From an uncultured SAR86 cluster bacterium (GTDB taxonomy: Bacteria; Pseudomonadota; Gammaproteobacteria; Magnimaribacterales; D2472), in contig CACJOM010000001.1 of the NCBI GenBank assembly GCA_902595065.1, positions 1 to 64,000 of the forward strand: DNA of 64,000 bases, written 5' to 3'. Position 1 is the stretch's first letter. Each line of letters opens with the position of its first letter. Positions 40,038 through 48,537 of the stretch are shown here, piece after piece. A program made the translations under genes and the position numbers. The notes under the pieces were generated by a model. It was given only the letters and a program-made list of their open reading frames with translations, was not told the DNA's origin and made no database searches.

Positions 40038-40820
40038 CTATGCCCTTTGAGATGATGCAGATATAACTTCACCAGTCATATACGAGGAGAGGTCTGATGC
40101 CAGGAACAAAATAATGTTTGCTATTTCCCAAGGTTCGGCTCCTCTTCCAAAAGCTTCTTTAGATTCTAATTCAGCTATCAATTCATCTGAGCTTGTCTTA
40201 GATAGATGTGGATTCATGGCAAGGCTCGGTGCAACTGCATTGATCCTGATTCCATAATTTACTGTTTCCAATGCAACGCATCTTGTCAAAGCCATTACCC
40301 CAGCCTTTGCAGCAGCATAATGTGACTGACCTGCTTGCGCTCTCCAACCCAATACAGATGCGTTGTTAACAATTACTCCTTGAGTTTCTTTAAGCACGGG
40401 AATAGCTGCTCTCATAATTTTCATGGCACCATTAAGGGTTACGTTCATAACAAGATCCCATGCTTCATTGCTCATATTTTCTAATAAAGATTCTCCACCA
40501 AGCCCAGCATTATTGATAACGCCATTTAAATTTGAGTAACAGCCAAGTGCATCTTTAAACATTGCTTCTATCTCTTCATCATTCGTAACATTGCATAGGC
40601 ATCCATTGACTTCGCCCATATTCATTGCACGTAAGCTATCTATTGCTTCATCTAATCTACCTTGATGAACATCAGAAATAAAAATATTTGCGCCTTCCTC
40701 AAGAAATCGTTTCGCCGAAGAGAAACCAATCCCAGAGCCAGCTGCAGCAGTAATTAAGATATTTTGATCTTTGAAAAGATTTCTTCCTTCAGGGTATTTT
40801 GGATTCATCAAATTATTCAT
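40038..40820 (-). CDS. ipdF: IpdF-like SDR (C/D-ring hydroxy-CoA dehydrogenase)
   Basis: I start at ATG 40820, which overlaps the thiolase stop (ATGA) and gives MNNLMNPKYPEGRNLF; the longer frame upstream is inside the thiolase gene. SDR motifs: TAAAGSGIGFSSAKRFLEEGA, INNAGLGGESL, and catalytic Ser/Tyr/Lys in NASVLGWRAQAGQSHYAAAKAG. The GSGIG..A.RFLEEGA..FISD segment is close to actinobacterial IpdF, which oxidises the 5-hydroxyl of 5-OH-HIP-CoA. Context with ipdABC and fadA6 supports the name. Confidence 0.8.
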   Translation of the reverse strand: MNNLMNPKYPEGRNLFKDQNILITAAAGSGIGFSSAKRFLEEGANIFISDVHQGRLDEAIDSLRAMNMGEVNGCLCNVTNDEEIEAMFKDALGCYSNLNGVINNAGLGGESLLENMSNEAWDLVMNVTLNGAMKIMRAAIPVLKETQGVIVNNASVLGWRAQAGQSHYAAAKAGVMALTRCVALETVNYGIRINAVAPSLAMNPHLSKTSSDELIAELESKEAFGRGAEPWEIANIILFLASDLSSYMTGEVISASSQRA

Positions 40821-41971
40821 GAGCAATTCTCTAAAATCGTAACATTTGCCTGACCACCACCCTCGCACATTGTTTGCAGACCATATTTAATATTATTTCT
40901 TTTCATATTATGCACCATGGTAGTCATCAATCGTGCGCCGGTTGCCCCAAGTGGATGACCAAGAGCAATTGCTCCACCGCTTATATTAATTTGATCCATT
41001 GGGTACTCCATTTCTTTCTGCCAAGCCATCGCAACAGATGCAAACGCTTCATTGATCTCAACCAAACCTATGTCACTTAATTGGATTCCAGACTTTTTGA
41101 CCGCATATTCTGTTGCTGGTATAGGCGCGGTTAGCATCCAGATTGGGTCATCAGCTCTAACACTCAAATGAGCTATTCTGGCCAAAGGAGTGAGGTTATG
41201 CTCCTTAAGAATTTTCTCTGAAACGATCAAAATAGCTGAAGATGCATCTGCATTTTGCGAAGAAATAGCAGCTGTAATGTCATGACCATCAATCAGGGGA
41301 TTTAAAGAAGCCATTTTTTCCAATGAAGTTTCTGCTCTTGGAGTCTCATCGGTACTAAAGCCTTCAACTGAAACAATTTCATCTTTAAAGAAACCTTTTT
41401 CAATAGCGCTCATGGCTTTTTGATGGCTTTGGTATGCAAAGTTTTCCATCTCTAATCTGGATATCTTCCATTTTTCTGCAATCATTTGTGCAGAATTAAA
41501 CTGACTGACCTCTTGATTACCATAGCGGTTGACCCAACCTTTTGATCCAGAAAATGGATCTGCAAAACCTAGTGCCTGTCCAGCAATCATTGCATAAGAT
41601 ATAGGTATCAAATTCATGTTTTGAACGCCTCCAGCAATAACTACATCAGAGGTACCAGACATGATAGCTTGGGCAGCAAAATGAACGGCCTGTTGTGATG
41701 AGCCACATTGACGATCAACGGTTGTTCCTGGAACATGCTCAGGAAGATCTGCAGCCAACCAGCAGGTTCTAGCTATATCACCAGCTTGAGGCCCTACAGT
41801 ATCAACGCAACCAAAAATTACATCCTCAACTAACCCTGGATCTAAATCTATTTGATCAAATGTTGCAGAAAGAACTACAGCGCCCAAATCTGCAGGATGC
41901 ATACTTGATAAAGTGCCTTTCTTCTTGCCTATTGGTGTTCTTAACGCGCTAACTATAAATGCATCTCGCAT
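40817..41971 (-). CDS. fadA6: thiolase, FadA6/FadA5-like
   Basis: 384 residues. Acyl-accepting cysteine in VDRQCGSSQQAVHFAAQ, active-site histidine in GGAIALGHPLGATGAR and the C-terminal cysteine in TMCEGGGQANV. It catalyses thiolytic removal of acetyl-CoA. Among neighbours of ipdF, ipdC and ipdAB the expected thiolase is FadA6, which acts late in C/D-ring breakdown; FadA5 (side chain) is the alternative. Confidence 0.88.
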   Translation of the reverse strand: MRDAFIVSALRTPIGKKKGTLSSMHPADLGAVVLSATFDQIDLDPGLVEDVIFGCVDTVGPQAGDIARTCWLAADLPEHVPGTTVDRQCGSSQQAVHFAAQAIMSGTSDVVIAGGVQNMNLIPISYAMIAGQALGFADPFSGSKGWVNRYGNQEVSQFNSAQMIAEKWKISRLEMENFAYQSHQKAMSAIEKGFFKDEIVSVEGFSTDETPRAETSLEKMASLNPLIDGHDITAAISSQNADASSAILIVSEKILKEHNLTPLARIAHLSVRADDPIWMLTAPIPATEYAVKKSGIQLSDIGLVEINEAFASVAMAWQKEMEYPMDQINISGGAIALGHPLGATGARLMTTMVHNMKRNNIKYGLQTMCEGGGQANVTILENCS

Positions 41972-41983
41972 ACCTGTGTCCCC

Positions 41984-43021
41984 TTAAAAAGTATATAACA
42001 CACCAAGCTCTTCACTAGCAGAAGACAGTGTCTTAAATATTATATCTTGTTGCCTATCTTCATTGCCCCAACAAGCCATCATCGACCAGGCCTTTCTCAT
42101 GTAAATATGAAGATCCATCTCCCATGTGTAACCCATTGCTCCATGAGCCTGAATACTATTTTTGCATGCAAGCTCAGCAGCTTGAGCACACATAAATTTT
42201 GCGTGAGCACAATGTAATGCAGATTTGGGATTGTTTTCAGACAAAGAATAAGCTGCCCTATAAACAGCAGGTTTTGCAAACTCAATTTTAACTGCTACAT
42301 CAGCCAACATATGTTTGACAGCTTGAAACGATCCAATCGGCTTGCCAAATTGAGTTCTATCTAAAACATAAACTGAGCTTAAATCTATCATTTTTTGGGC
42401 CAATCCAATTAACAAGGCTGCAGTCATTAATGCCCCTCTGGCAGAGACTGCAGTATTAAGTTCATCAAAATTTTCAGACGCACTAATAACTTTATTCATT
42501 GAGATTATCTGAAAGAGCTCTCTAGATGGATCATTTGAAGATATGCTTTCAAAATCCATGTCATCTTTTGCAATGAAATTGCATTCAGAATTATTAAGCA
42601 AAATAAGTCCAGCTGCATCATTTAAAAACAGTGGATTAGGAGCTAAAGGATGCGCAAAAGCAATGTATTGGGTGCCATCATTGTAATTGCTCTCAACTGC
42701 TTCAGTAATATTTTTAGGCAGAAAAGATATTATGTCGTTTACTAAAAAAATTTGCTCGGCCACAGGTTCAGGTAGTCCCGCATAACCCATCTCTTCAACC
42801 ATCAAAGCTAATGTGACTTGATCCATGCCTAGACCACCTTTTGCTTCAGGCAGATTGGAGTTCAAGACTCCTAACTCAATTAAATTTTTCCATCGCTCAA
42901 AATTAAAAGACTTATTTTTTTCCCAGCCATCTCTAATTGAAGCTGGGGTACATTCTTCAGCTAAGAAAGATTTGATGGTATCTTTGAATTGAATTTGTTC
43001 TTCAGTAAATATAAAGTTCAT
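41984..43021 (-). CDS. acyl-CoA dehydrogenase, subunit of a probable heteromer (FadE-like)
   Basis: 345 residues: N-terminal helical domain MNFIFTEEQIQFKDTIKSFL, then a comparatively short middle part, then DRTQFGKPIGSFQAVKHMLADV (FAD contacts) and IQAHGAMGYTWEMDLHIYMRKA. Steroid acyl-CoA dehydrogenases are commonly alpha2-beta2 enzymes made from adjacent genes (FadE28/29, FadE31/32/33 types). The next gene encodes a second, differently built subunit 4 bp away, fitting that arrangement. The exact substrate (side chain or ring remnant) is not readable. Confidence 0.87.
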   Translation of the reverse strand: MNFIFTEEQIQFKDTIKSFLAEECTPASIRDGWEKNKSFNFERWKNLIELGVLNSNLPEAKGGLGMDQVTLALMVEEMGYAGLPEPVAEQIFLVNDIISFLPKNITEAVESNYNDGTQYIAFAHPLAPNPLFLNDAAGLILLNNSECNFIAKDDMDFESISSNDPSRELFQIISMNKVISASENFDELNTAVSARGALMTAALLIGLAQKMIDLSSVYVLDRTQFGKPIGSFQAVKHMLADVAVKIEFAKPAVYRAAYSLSENNPKSALHCAHAKFMCAQAAELACKNSIQAHGAMGYTWEMDLHIYMRKAWSMMACWGNEDRQQDIIFKTLSSASEELGVLYTF

Positions 43022-43025
43022 TTTT

Positions 43026-44177
43026 TTATCTAGGAAGTCCTAATAATCTTTCAGCAATAATATTTTTTTGAATTTCATTAGTACCAGCATAAATTGGTCC
43101 CGCATAAGAAAACATGAAGCCTTTGATCCACTTAGCCGCATCATTTTGAGATTCTTGAGATAATTCTGCGCTAGCTCCTAAGATTTTTAATGCTGTTTGA
43201 TGCATCATGTGGTCAAGTTCAGACCAAAAAATCTTACCTAAACTAGACTCTGAGCCAATGGAGCCTCCAGCAAGCATTTTTGAAGCAGTATGATAAATAC
43301 TTAAAGCATATGACTCTGATTGAGCCCATGCCTCTACAACCTTAGCTTGAATCATGGGAGAGCAATGGTCTTGGTTTGCAAGATAAAGCTCTAATAGTTT
43401 TGCAGCCGTTTGTTGGAAGCGTGCCGGACTTCTTAGCATTAGACCTCTCTCAAATCCTGCTGTTGCCATTGCAATCTTCCAACCTTCTCCATCTCCACCA
43501 AGCAAATTTTCTACAGGAACTTTTACATCATCAAAATATATTTCTGCAAAACCAGGCTCACCATCTAACTGAGGTATGGGTCTGACAGTAATACCGGGCA
43601 AATCCAATGGTACTAGTATGAAAGATAAACCTCTGTGTCTTTCTGAATCTAGATCTGTTCTGAATAAGCCGAAGGTCCAGTCAGCGTATGCAGCTCTTGA
43701 AGACCAAGTTTTTTGACCATTAATTTTATAGTGATCACCTTCAAGCACTGCTGTTGTTCTAATAGCAGCCATATCACTTCCAGCGCCTGGCTCTGACCAG
43801 CCTTGAGCCCAGATGTGATCTCCAGTTGCCATAGCATTTAAAAATTTAGATTTCTGCTCATGAGTACCAAATTCCATTAAAGTTGGTCCAAGCAAAAAAA
43901 CCCCATTTTGGTTTACTCTTGTAGGGGCGTCAGCTCGATAATACTCCTCTTCAAAAATTAACCATTCAATTAGATCTAAACCTCTTCCTCCATACTCTTT
44001 GGGCCAGGTGACCATTGACCAATTTCCTTGATTAAGTGTTTTTTCCCACTGTCTATGTTGCTCAAAACCTTCTTTTGTATCTAATGATAAAAGTGGTGTC
44101 TCGGGAACATTACTCTTGAGCCAGGTGCGCACCTCATCCCTAAATGCGTTTTGTTCATTTGTAAAATTAATCTTCAT
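43026..44177 (-). CDS. acyl-CoA dehydrogenase, second subunit (FadE-like)
   Basis: I use ATG 44177 (MKINFTNEQNAFRDEVRTWL), the normal family start; upstream codons lie within echA20. Features: WPKEYGGRGLDLIEWLIFEEEY, AQGWSEPGAGSDMAAIRT (FAD/substrate loop), INGQKTWSSRAAYADW and the C-terminal IYAGTNEIQKNIIAERLLGLP. In many family members the residue before GT in this last motif is Glu (catalytic) or Gly; here it is Ala, so the catalytic base probably lies elsewhere or in the partner. It overlaps echA20 by 11 bp. Confidence 0.89.
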   Translation of the reverse strand: MKINFTNEQNAFRDEVRTWLKSNVPETPLLSLDTKEGFEQHRQWEKTLNQGNWSMVTWPKEYGGRGLDLIEWLIFEEEYYRADAPTRVNQNGVFLLGPTLMEFGTHEQKSKFLNAMATGDHIWAQGWSEPGAGSDMAAIRTTAVLEGDHYKINGQKTWSSRAAYADWTFGLFRTDLDSERHRGLSFILVPLDLPGITVRPIPQLDGEPGFAEIYFDDVKVPVENLLGGDGEGWKIAMATAGFERGLMLRSPARFQQTAAKLLELYLANQDHCSPMIQAKVVEAWAQSESYALSIYHTASKMLAGGSIGSESSLGKIFWSELDHMMHQTALKILGASAELSQESQNDAAKWIKGFMFSYAGPIYAGTNEIQKNIIAERLLGLPR

Positions 44178-44928
44178 CTTTAAAATCTGCATCTCTTTTT
44201 TCAACGAATGCATCTCGAGCTTCTTGAGAATCTCTAGATTTATATAGCTCTAGAGTAAAAGTTTGCTCTGACTTGTAATGCTCATCAACATTGCCATTCT
44301 CAATTTCATTCAATGCCTTTTTAGCTAAATTCATGGCTATTGGACTCTTAGAGGCTATGTCATTTGCAATAATAAGTGCTGCTTCACGCACAGATTCTAG
44401 GTCTGGATGCAGAGACTCAATCGATCCATATTCATATGCTCTCTGAGCAGAAATAGGTTTTCCAGTAAACATCATTTTCCTAACTGCCTGAAGTGGAAAC
44501 AGTCTACTTAAGTGTGCACCACCTCCTAGCGCACCTCTATCAATTTCAGGTAAACCAAAATAAGAATCCTCTGTAGTCAAAACAATATCAGAAGCCCCTG
44601 CGAGCAAAATACCTCCGCCAAGTATGAATCCATGACAGGCTGAAATTACCGGAACATTAGCAACATGAATTGCTCGTGCAGTTTTCCAACAACCATCATT
44701 CACATCTGTTATTTTTGTTGGATCATCCTGCAACTCTTTAATATCCGCGCCAGCACAAAACCCTTTACCTCTGGCAGATATTAAAATAACTCTAACTTCA
44801 TTGTTATGAGCAAGATTATCAATGTTAGTAGCTAAATCTAGCCATTCAGTTGAAGTTAATGCGTTAACAGGTGGGCAATCTAAAATAATCTCAGCAACAT
44901 TATTACTAATGGAAGTTTCAACGCTCAT
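44167..44928 (-). CDS. echA20: EchA20-like crotonase (ring D hydrolase of the HIP pathway)
   Basis: Start chosen at ATG 44928 (MSVETSISNNVAEIIL); the open frame before it belongs to ipdC. 253 residues with crotonase motifs DCPPVNALTSTEWLDLA, FCAGADIKELQ and CHGFILGGGILLAGASD. The stretch PEIDRGALGGGAHLSRLFP is very close to EchA20 of actinobacteria. EchA20 hydrolyses ring D of a CoA intermediate in C/D-ring degradation. It overlaps ipdC and the next fadE by 11 bp each, a tight translational chain. Confidence 0.83.
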   Translation of the reverse strand: MSVETSISNNVAEIILDCPPVNALTSTEWLDLATNIDNLAHNNEVRVILISARGKGFCAGADIKELQDDPTKITDVNDGCWKTARAIHVANVPVISACHGFILGGGILLAGASDIVLTTEDSYFGLPEIDRGALGGGAHLSRLFPLQAVRKMMFTGKPISAQRAYEYGSIESLHPDLESVREAALIIANDIASKSPIAMNLAKKALNEIENGNVDEHYKSEQTFTLELYKSRDSQEARDAFVEKRDADFKDED

Positions 44929-45979
44929 GTTTTTCCTCAATTTTTTTAAAATTCTCAGCAGCAATATTAAATTCTCTCATGATTTGATCGATCAGTTCTT
45001 TGCATGAAGGAAGATTTGTAATAATTCCTGCAACTTGACCAGACGGCATAGCGCCTTCATTAGGAGAGCCCTCGACCATTGCCTTTTGAATGATTGCTGG
45101 ACTATTAGCAGACATAATTGATTGCGAGATAGTTAAATCGTCTCCTTTCAGCATTGCAAAAAAAGACTTAATAAGATCGCCAAAAGATGCTTTGGTAATT
45201 TGTTTATATTTCCATGCAGAAGAAATTGACATTAAAAATAATGAAATGGGATTTGAGCGATCTATTTTTTTTATATATTTATTAAAAATAAGCCGGTGAG
45301 ATAAGCCATCAAATTTTTTTGTTATTTTGATTTCATCTACCTGAGCAGAAATATATGCTTTCTTTGTTTCACTTGGAACAGGGCTTTCTTGAGTCATCAT
45401 AAAACGAGTGCCCATTGCTATTCCACATGCTCCCCATGCAAGAGATGCAGCTAAACCTGATCCATCTCGAAATCCACCTGCAGCAACTACTGGAATATCT
45501 ACATGTTCTAGAACAGAACTAAGCAGCAAGGTTGTGGGCGTTGATCCAGTATGACCGCCTCCTTCTGAACCTTGTATAACAAGAGCATCAGCACCTAGCT
45601 GTTCGGCCTTAATTGCATGTTTAAGTGCGCCAACAGTTGGTATACAGATAATCCCCTGTTGTTTAAAGGCTTTTATATAATCTGGCGTTGGAGATCTTGA
45701 ATAGCTAACGGCTTTAATGTTTTTATCCAAAACCGCTTGGACTATCTCATCAGCACCAGGTTGAAACATGTGAAAATTTATACCAAAGGGTTTGTTCGTC
45801 AAGCTCATTGTTTCATCTATCATTTCAATTGCTTCATGAGGTCCTGCGGTAGCTAAAGCTAAGAATCCAAAGGCACCAGCATTTGAAGTTGCAGCAACTA
45901 ACTGAGGCATAGCTACCCAACCCATTGCTGTTTGAATAATCGGATAATCGCAGCCTAAAATGTCAGTTAATCTATTAAT
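44918..45979 (-). CDS. ipdC: IpdC-like FMN oxidoreductase (nitronate monooxygenase family), non-standard start
   Basis: A nitronate-monooxygenase-like TIM barrel with phosphate-binding motifs QGSEGGGHTGSTPTTLLL and PVVAAGGFRDGSGLAASLAWGA, and a C-terminal SGQVAGIITNLPSCKELI typical of IpdC of the HIP pathway. The first ATG (45925) lies inside the conserved N-terminus. The codons before it read NRLTDILGCDYPIIQTAMGW, which is required in this family. No ATG, GTG or TTG lies between that segment and an in-frame TAG at 45994. I mark the ATT at 45979, 7 nt after AGAAGAG, as the likeliest start (353 aa). Alternatives are readthrough of the TAG or a sequence error. Confidence 0.8.
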   Translation of the reverse strand: MNRLTDILGCDYPIIQTAMGWVAMPQLVAATSNAGAFGFLALATAGPHEAIEMIDETMSLTNKPFGINFHMFQPGADEIVQAVLDKNIKAVSYSRSPTPDYIKAFKQQGIICIPTVGALKHAIKAEQLGADALVIQGSEGGGHTGSTPTTLLLSSVLEHVDIPVVAAGGFRDGSGLAASLAWGACGIAMGTRFMMTQESPVPSETKKAYISAQVDEIKITKKFDGLSHRLIFNKYIKKIDRSNPISLFLMSISSAWKYKQITKASFGDLIKSFFAMLKGDDLTISQSIMSANSPAIIQKAMVEGSPNEGAMPSGQVAGIITNLPSCKELIDQIMREFNIAAENFKKIEEKHER

Positions 45980-45991
45980 AATATTGCTCTT

Positions 45992-46903
45992 CTATTTTCT
46001 GTTCTTTTTTGCAGCAGGCTTTTTTGCTGCTGTTTTTTTTGAAGAAGTTTTTTTGGTTTTAGTGCGCTGAGATTTGGCCATCTTCTTTGCGTCAAAACCT
46101 GATAAAACATTACCAGTAGTTAAATCATTATGCGCATGAGAAAAATGATGCCATGCAAAAGCAGCTTCCATTCCATTGCGTTTGCCTTGAAGGTCTTCGA
46201 CATGATTAATGGCTTGTTTTGTTAAAGTTAATCCTAGTCTAGGCATTGCAGATATTTTTTTGGCCATCTCCATAACAGTTGATTCAAGATTCTCCATAGG
46301 AACGACCTTGTTAACCATACCCATTTCATAAGCTCTTGATGAAGACATTCTCTCACCAAGAAATAGGAATTCTTTTGCGATTCTAGGATTTAACTCATAT
46401 GGATGCGCAAAATATTCAACCCCTGGAATTCCCATACGGACAACTGGATCAGCAAAAAAAGCATCCTCAGATGCAATAATAAGATCACATACCCACGCCA
46501 GCATGCACCCCCCTGCAACACAAGCACCATGCACCATAGCAATGGTTGGTTTAGGCATATCTCTCCATCGTCTACACATGTTCAAGTACACTTCTTGCTC
46601 TCTGACATACCAAAACTCTCCGCCAGGCTTGTTTGTATGGTCATACCACATAGATTTTCGATCATATTCCACATCAACATCTCTCCCTGGAGTTCCAATA
46701 TCATGGCCGGCAGAAAAATGCTTTCCATTACCTTTAAGAACAATAACCTTAACTCCATCATCATCGATTGCTCTTTTGAAGGCTTTATCTAGGTCATAAG
46801 TCATCTTGCCATTTTGAGCATTGTTGTATTCAGGCCTGTTCATAGAAATGATGGCAATTTCATCTTTCTTTTTATATGTAATTGTAGGTTTAGTTCTAGG
46901 CAT
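45992..46903 (-). CDS. enoyl-CoA hydratase (EchA19-like) with Lys/Ala-rich tail
   Basis: 303 residues. The crotonase core shows RPEYNNAQNGKMTYDLD, HFSAGHDIGTPGRD and HGACVAGGCMLAWVCDL, with the second acidic region DPVVRMGIPGVEYF. This resembles EchA19-type hydratases of steroid side-chain degradation. The last 31 residues are extremely basic (blocks of KKT, KKTAAKK, PAAKK), unlike the family. The TAG stop is followed in the same frame by the conserved ipdC sequence. It lies 5 bp downstream of ipdB. Confidence 0.85.
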   Translation of the reverse strand: MPRTKPTITYKKKDEIAIISMNRPEYNNAQNGKMTYDLDKAFKRAIDDDGVKVIVLKGNGKHFSAGHDIGTPGRDVDVEYDRKSMWYDHTNKPGGEFWYVREQEVYLNMCRRWRDMPKPTIAMVHGACVAGGCMLAWVCDLIIASEDAFFADPVVRMGIPGVEYFAHPYELNPRIAKEFLFLGERMSSSRAYEMGMVNKVVPMENLESTVMEMAKKISAMPRLGLTLTKQAINHVEDLQGKRNGMEAAFAWHHFSHAHNDLTTGNVLSGFDAKKMAKSQRTKTKKTSSKKTAAKKPAAKKNRK

Positions 46904-46908
46904 ATTTT

Positions 46909-47664
46909 TTATTCTCCAAAAATTGAATTGCGAATACCTTGAGGATCAAGAACTTCTCTTATGAAAATAAGCTCCTCCTCAGAAGGCATTGGGGTAAGCT
47001 CATCTGATTTAATCATTACGTTGAAGCCGGTATTTTTAACAACATCATCAACACTTACACCTGGATGCAGGCTGAGTAACTGAAGGTTATTATTTTTGCC
47101 ATTAAAATCAAACACGCCAAGGTTTGAAACCACAAGTTTAATTTCAAACTTTCCATTTGATAGCTCTTTATTCTGATAACCCATTCCAGAGACCATATCG
47201 ACATTGCCTTTTATAAAAGTTTTTAAAGAATGACTGGGAATAAAAATTGAATTTTTGTGATTGATAAAATTTCCTGGAAATCCCCTCACACCAAGTAACT
47301 GAACCTTTGGGGAATTGTAATCACCGATGGCGCTAATATTGGTTTGTCCAAATGAATCTATTTGCGTTGGAGTGACCATAGCATGCCTCTTACCTCCCCA
47401 AAGATTCTCAAATACCCTGCTGTAACTCATATACCCTTCTACTTGATCATGAGTTGTATCTCTTTTACCCATTGGTACTGGCTCAGAGATTAGATAAGTT
47501 TCACCATCTGTCATCATTAAATCTGGATTATGAGTTAGCTTTGCAAGCCCTGCAGCAATTCTGGGAATTAAACCAATGCCAGTTGCAAGGATTTCTCCTT
47601 CCCCCTCCCATGCTTTGGAAGATGCGCTAATGCAAATTTCTGCTAATGAGATTGAGTCTGACAT
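46909..47664 (-). CDS. ipdB: IpdB, beta subunit of the ring-C-opening CoA-transferase-like hydrolase
   Basis: Start at ATG 47664 (MSDSISLAEICISAS), two bases after the ipdA stop; the open frame upstream lies within ipdA. 251 residues. NPDLMMTDGETYLISEP, RVFENLWGGKRHAMVTPTQID and LGVRGFPGNFINHKNSIF are hallmarks of IpdB. With IpdA it forms a class I CoA-transferase-fold enzyme that hydrolyses the last carbocycle (COCHEA-CoA) rather than transferring CoA. VVSNLGVFDF and LLSLHPGVSVDDV complete the match. Confidence 0.9.
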   Translation of the reverse strand: MSDSISLAEICISASSKAWEGEGEILATGIGLIPRIAAGLAKLTHNPDLMMTDGETYLISEPVPMGKRDTTHDQVEGYMSYSRVFENLWGGKRHAMVTPTQIDSFGQTNISAIGDYNSPKVQLLGVRGFPGNFINHKNSIFIPSHSLKTFIKGNVDMVSGMGYQNKELSNGKFEIKLVVSNLGVFDFNGKNNNLQLLSLHPGVSVDDVVKNTGFNVMIKSDELTPMPSEEELIFIREVLDPQGIRNSIFGE

Positions 47665-47665
47665 T

Positions 47666-48535
47666 TTAAAATTGTGGTAAAGGTATTTTTTGGATTGCTT
47701 CAGAGCCGCCAACAGTGTCAACATACTCCTCGTGAGTTTTATTGAGATATTTAGATCTGTAATCATCAAAAGATTTTGCTGCATCTGAGTATTCTTTTAG
47801 ATGATTCAAATCAAAACCATAATTAGGCGCGCATGATGTTGGATGGGCTCCACAAGGAGAATGTAAAACTCCAGTAACCAAACTTCTTTCAAATCTATTA
47901 AATATAGCGCCATCCTTGCCGCCTAACTCTGATGTTGATACAACCTCTTCTGAAGAAATAAATGTTTTCTTAGCAGCTCTTGCAAACAGTTCATCAAAAA
48001 ATGGGTCAGGTCCAATTATTTGTGTATTACCCTTTTCATCAGACTTGTTTACATGCAGTAGAGCAACGTCAAGGTTAAGAGCCGGCATGGCAACAAGCTC
48101 TTCAGCATCAGCATACGGCGATTTTGTAAGTTTTAACTCTGGATTGGAAGTTAAGACATCTGTTCCTAGCCCAACCCTAGTTGGTAAAAACGGTAAATTC
48201 ATAGCTGCAGCTCGAAGGCCCCACTGCACCATTCCCTCATCTAATTCCATAACATCAATTTCATTATTTTGTCGCGCTAAACGAAAATGAGCTTCTAGAG
48301 GAATCATATCTAAAGAAACAAAACCAAAAATTAATTTTTTAATTTTTTTATGCGCGCATAATAATCCTACATCGGGCCCCCCGTAACTAACTACAGTAAG
48401 ATCCTTGAGATCTGATTGGCAAATTTCTCTAATTAAAGACATGGGTTTTCTGCGAGCGCCCCAGCCTCCGATTCCAATAATCATTCCATCTGATAGCTGA
48501 TCAACTACATCTTTGTAAGAAACTATCTTATTCAT
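47666..48535 (-). CDS. ipdA: IpdA, alpha subunit of the ring-C-opening CoA-transferase-like hydrolase
   Basis: 289 residues. IGIGGWGARRKPMSLIREI and VVSYGGPDVGLLCAHKKI are near-diagnostic for IpdA. The catalytic-glutamate region is DVMELDEGMVQWGLRAAA, and MPALNLDVALLHVNKSDEKGN follows the CoA-transferase alpha fold. It pairs with IpdB directly downstream. It follows hsaC by 2 bp, linking A/B-ring cleavage to C/D-ring breakdown in one transcript. Confidence 0.92.
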   Translation of the reverse strand: MNKIVSYKDVVDQLSDGMIIGIGGWGARRKPMSLIREICQSDLKDLTVVSYGGPDVGLLCAHKKIKKLIFGFVSLDMIPLEAHFRLARQNNEIDVMELDEGMVQWGLRAAAMNLPFLPTRVGLGTDVLTSNPELKLTKSPYADAEELVAMPALNLDVALLHVNKSDEKGNTQIIGPDPFFDELFARAAKKTFISSEEVVSTSELGGKDGAIFNRFERSLVTGVLHSPCGAHPTSCAPNYGFDLNHLKEYSDAAKSFDDYRSKYLNKTHEEYVDTVGGSEAIQKIPLPQF

Positions 48536-48537
48536 TT

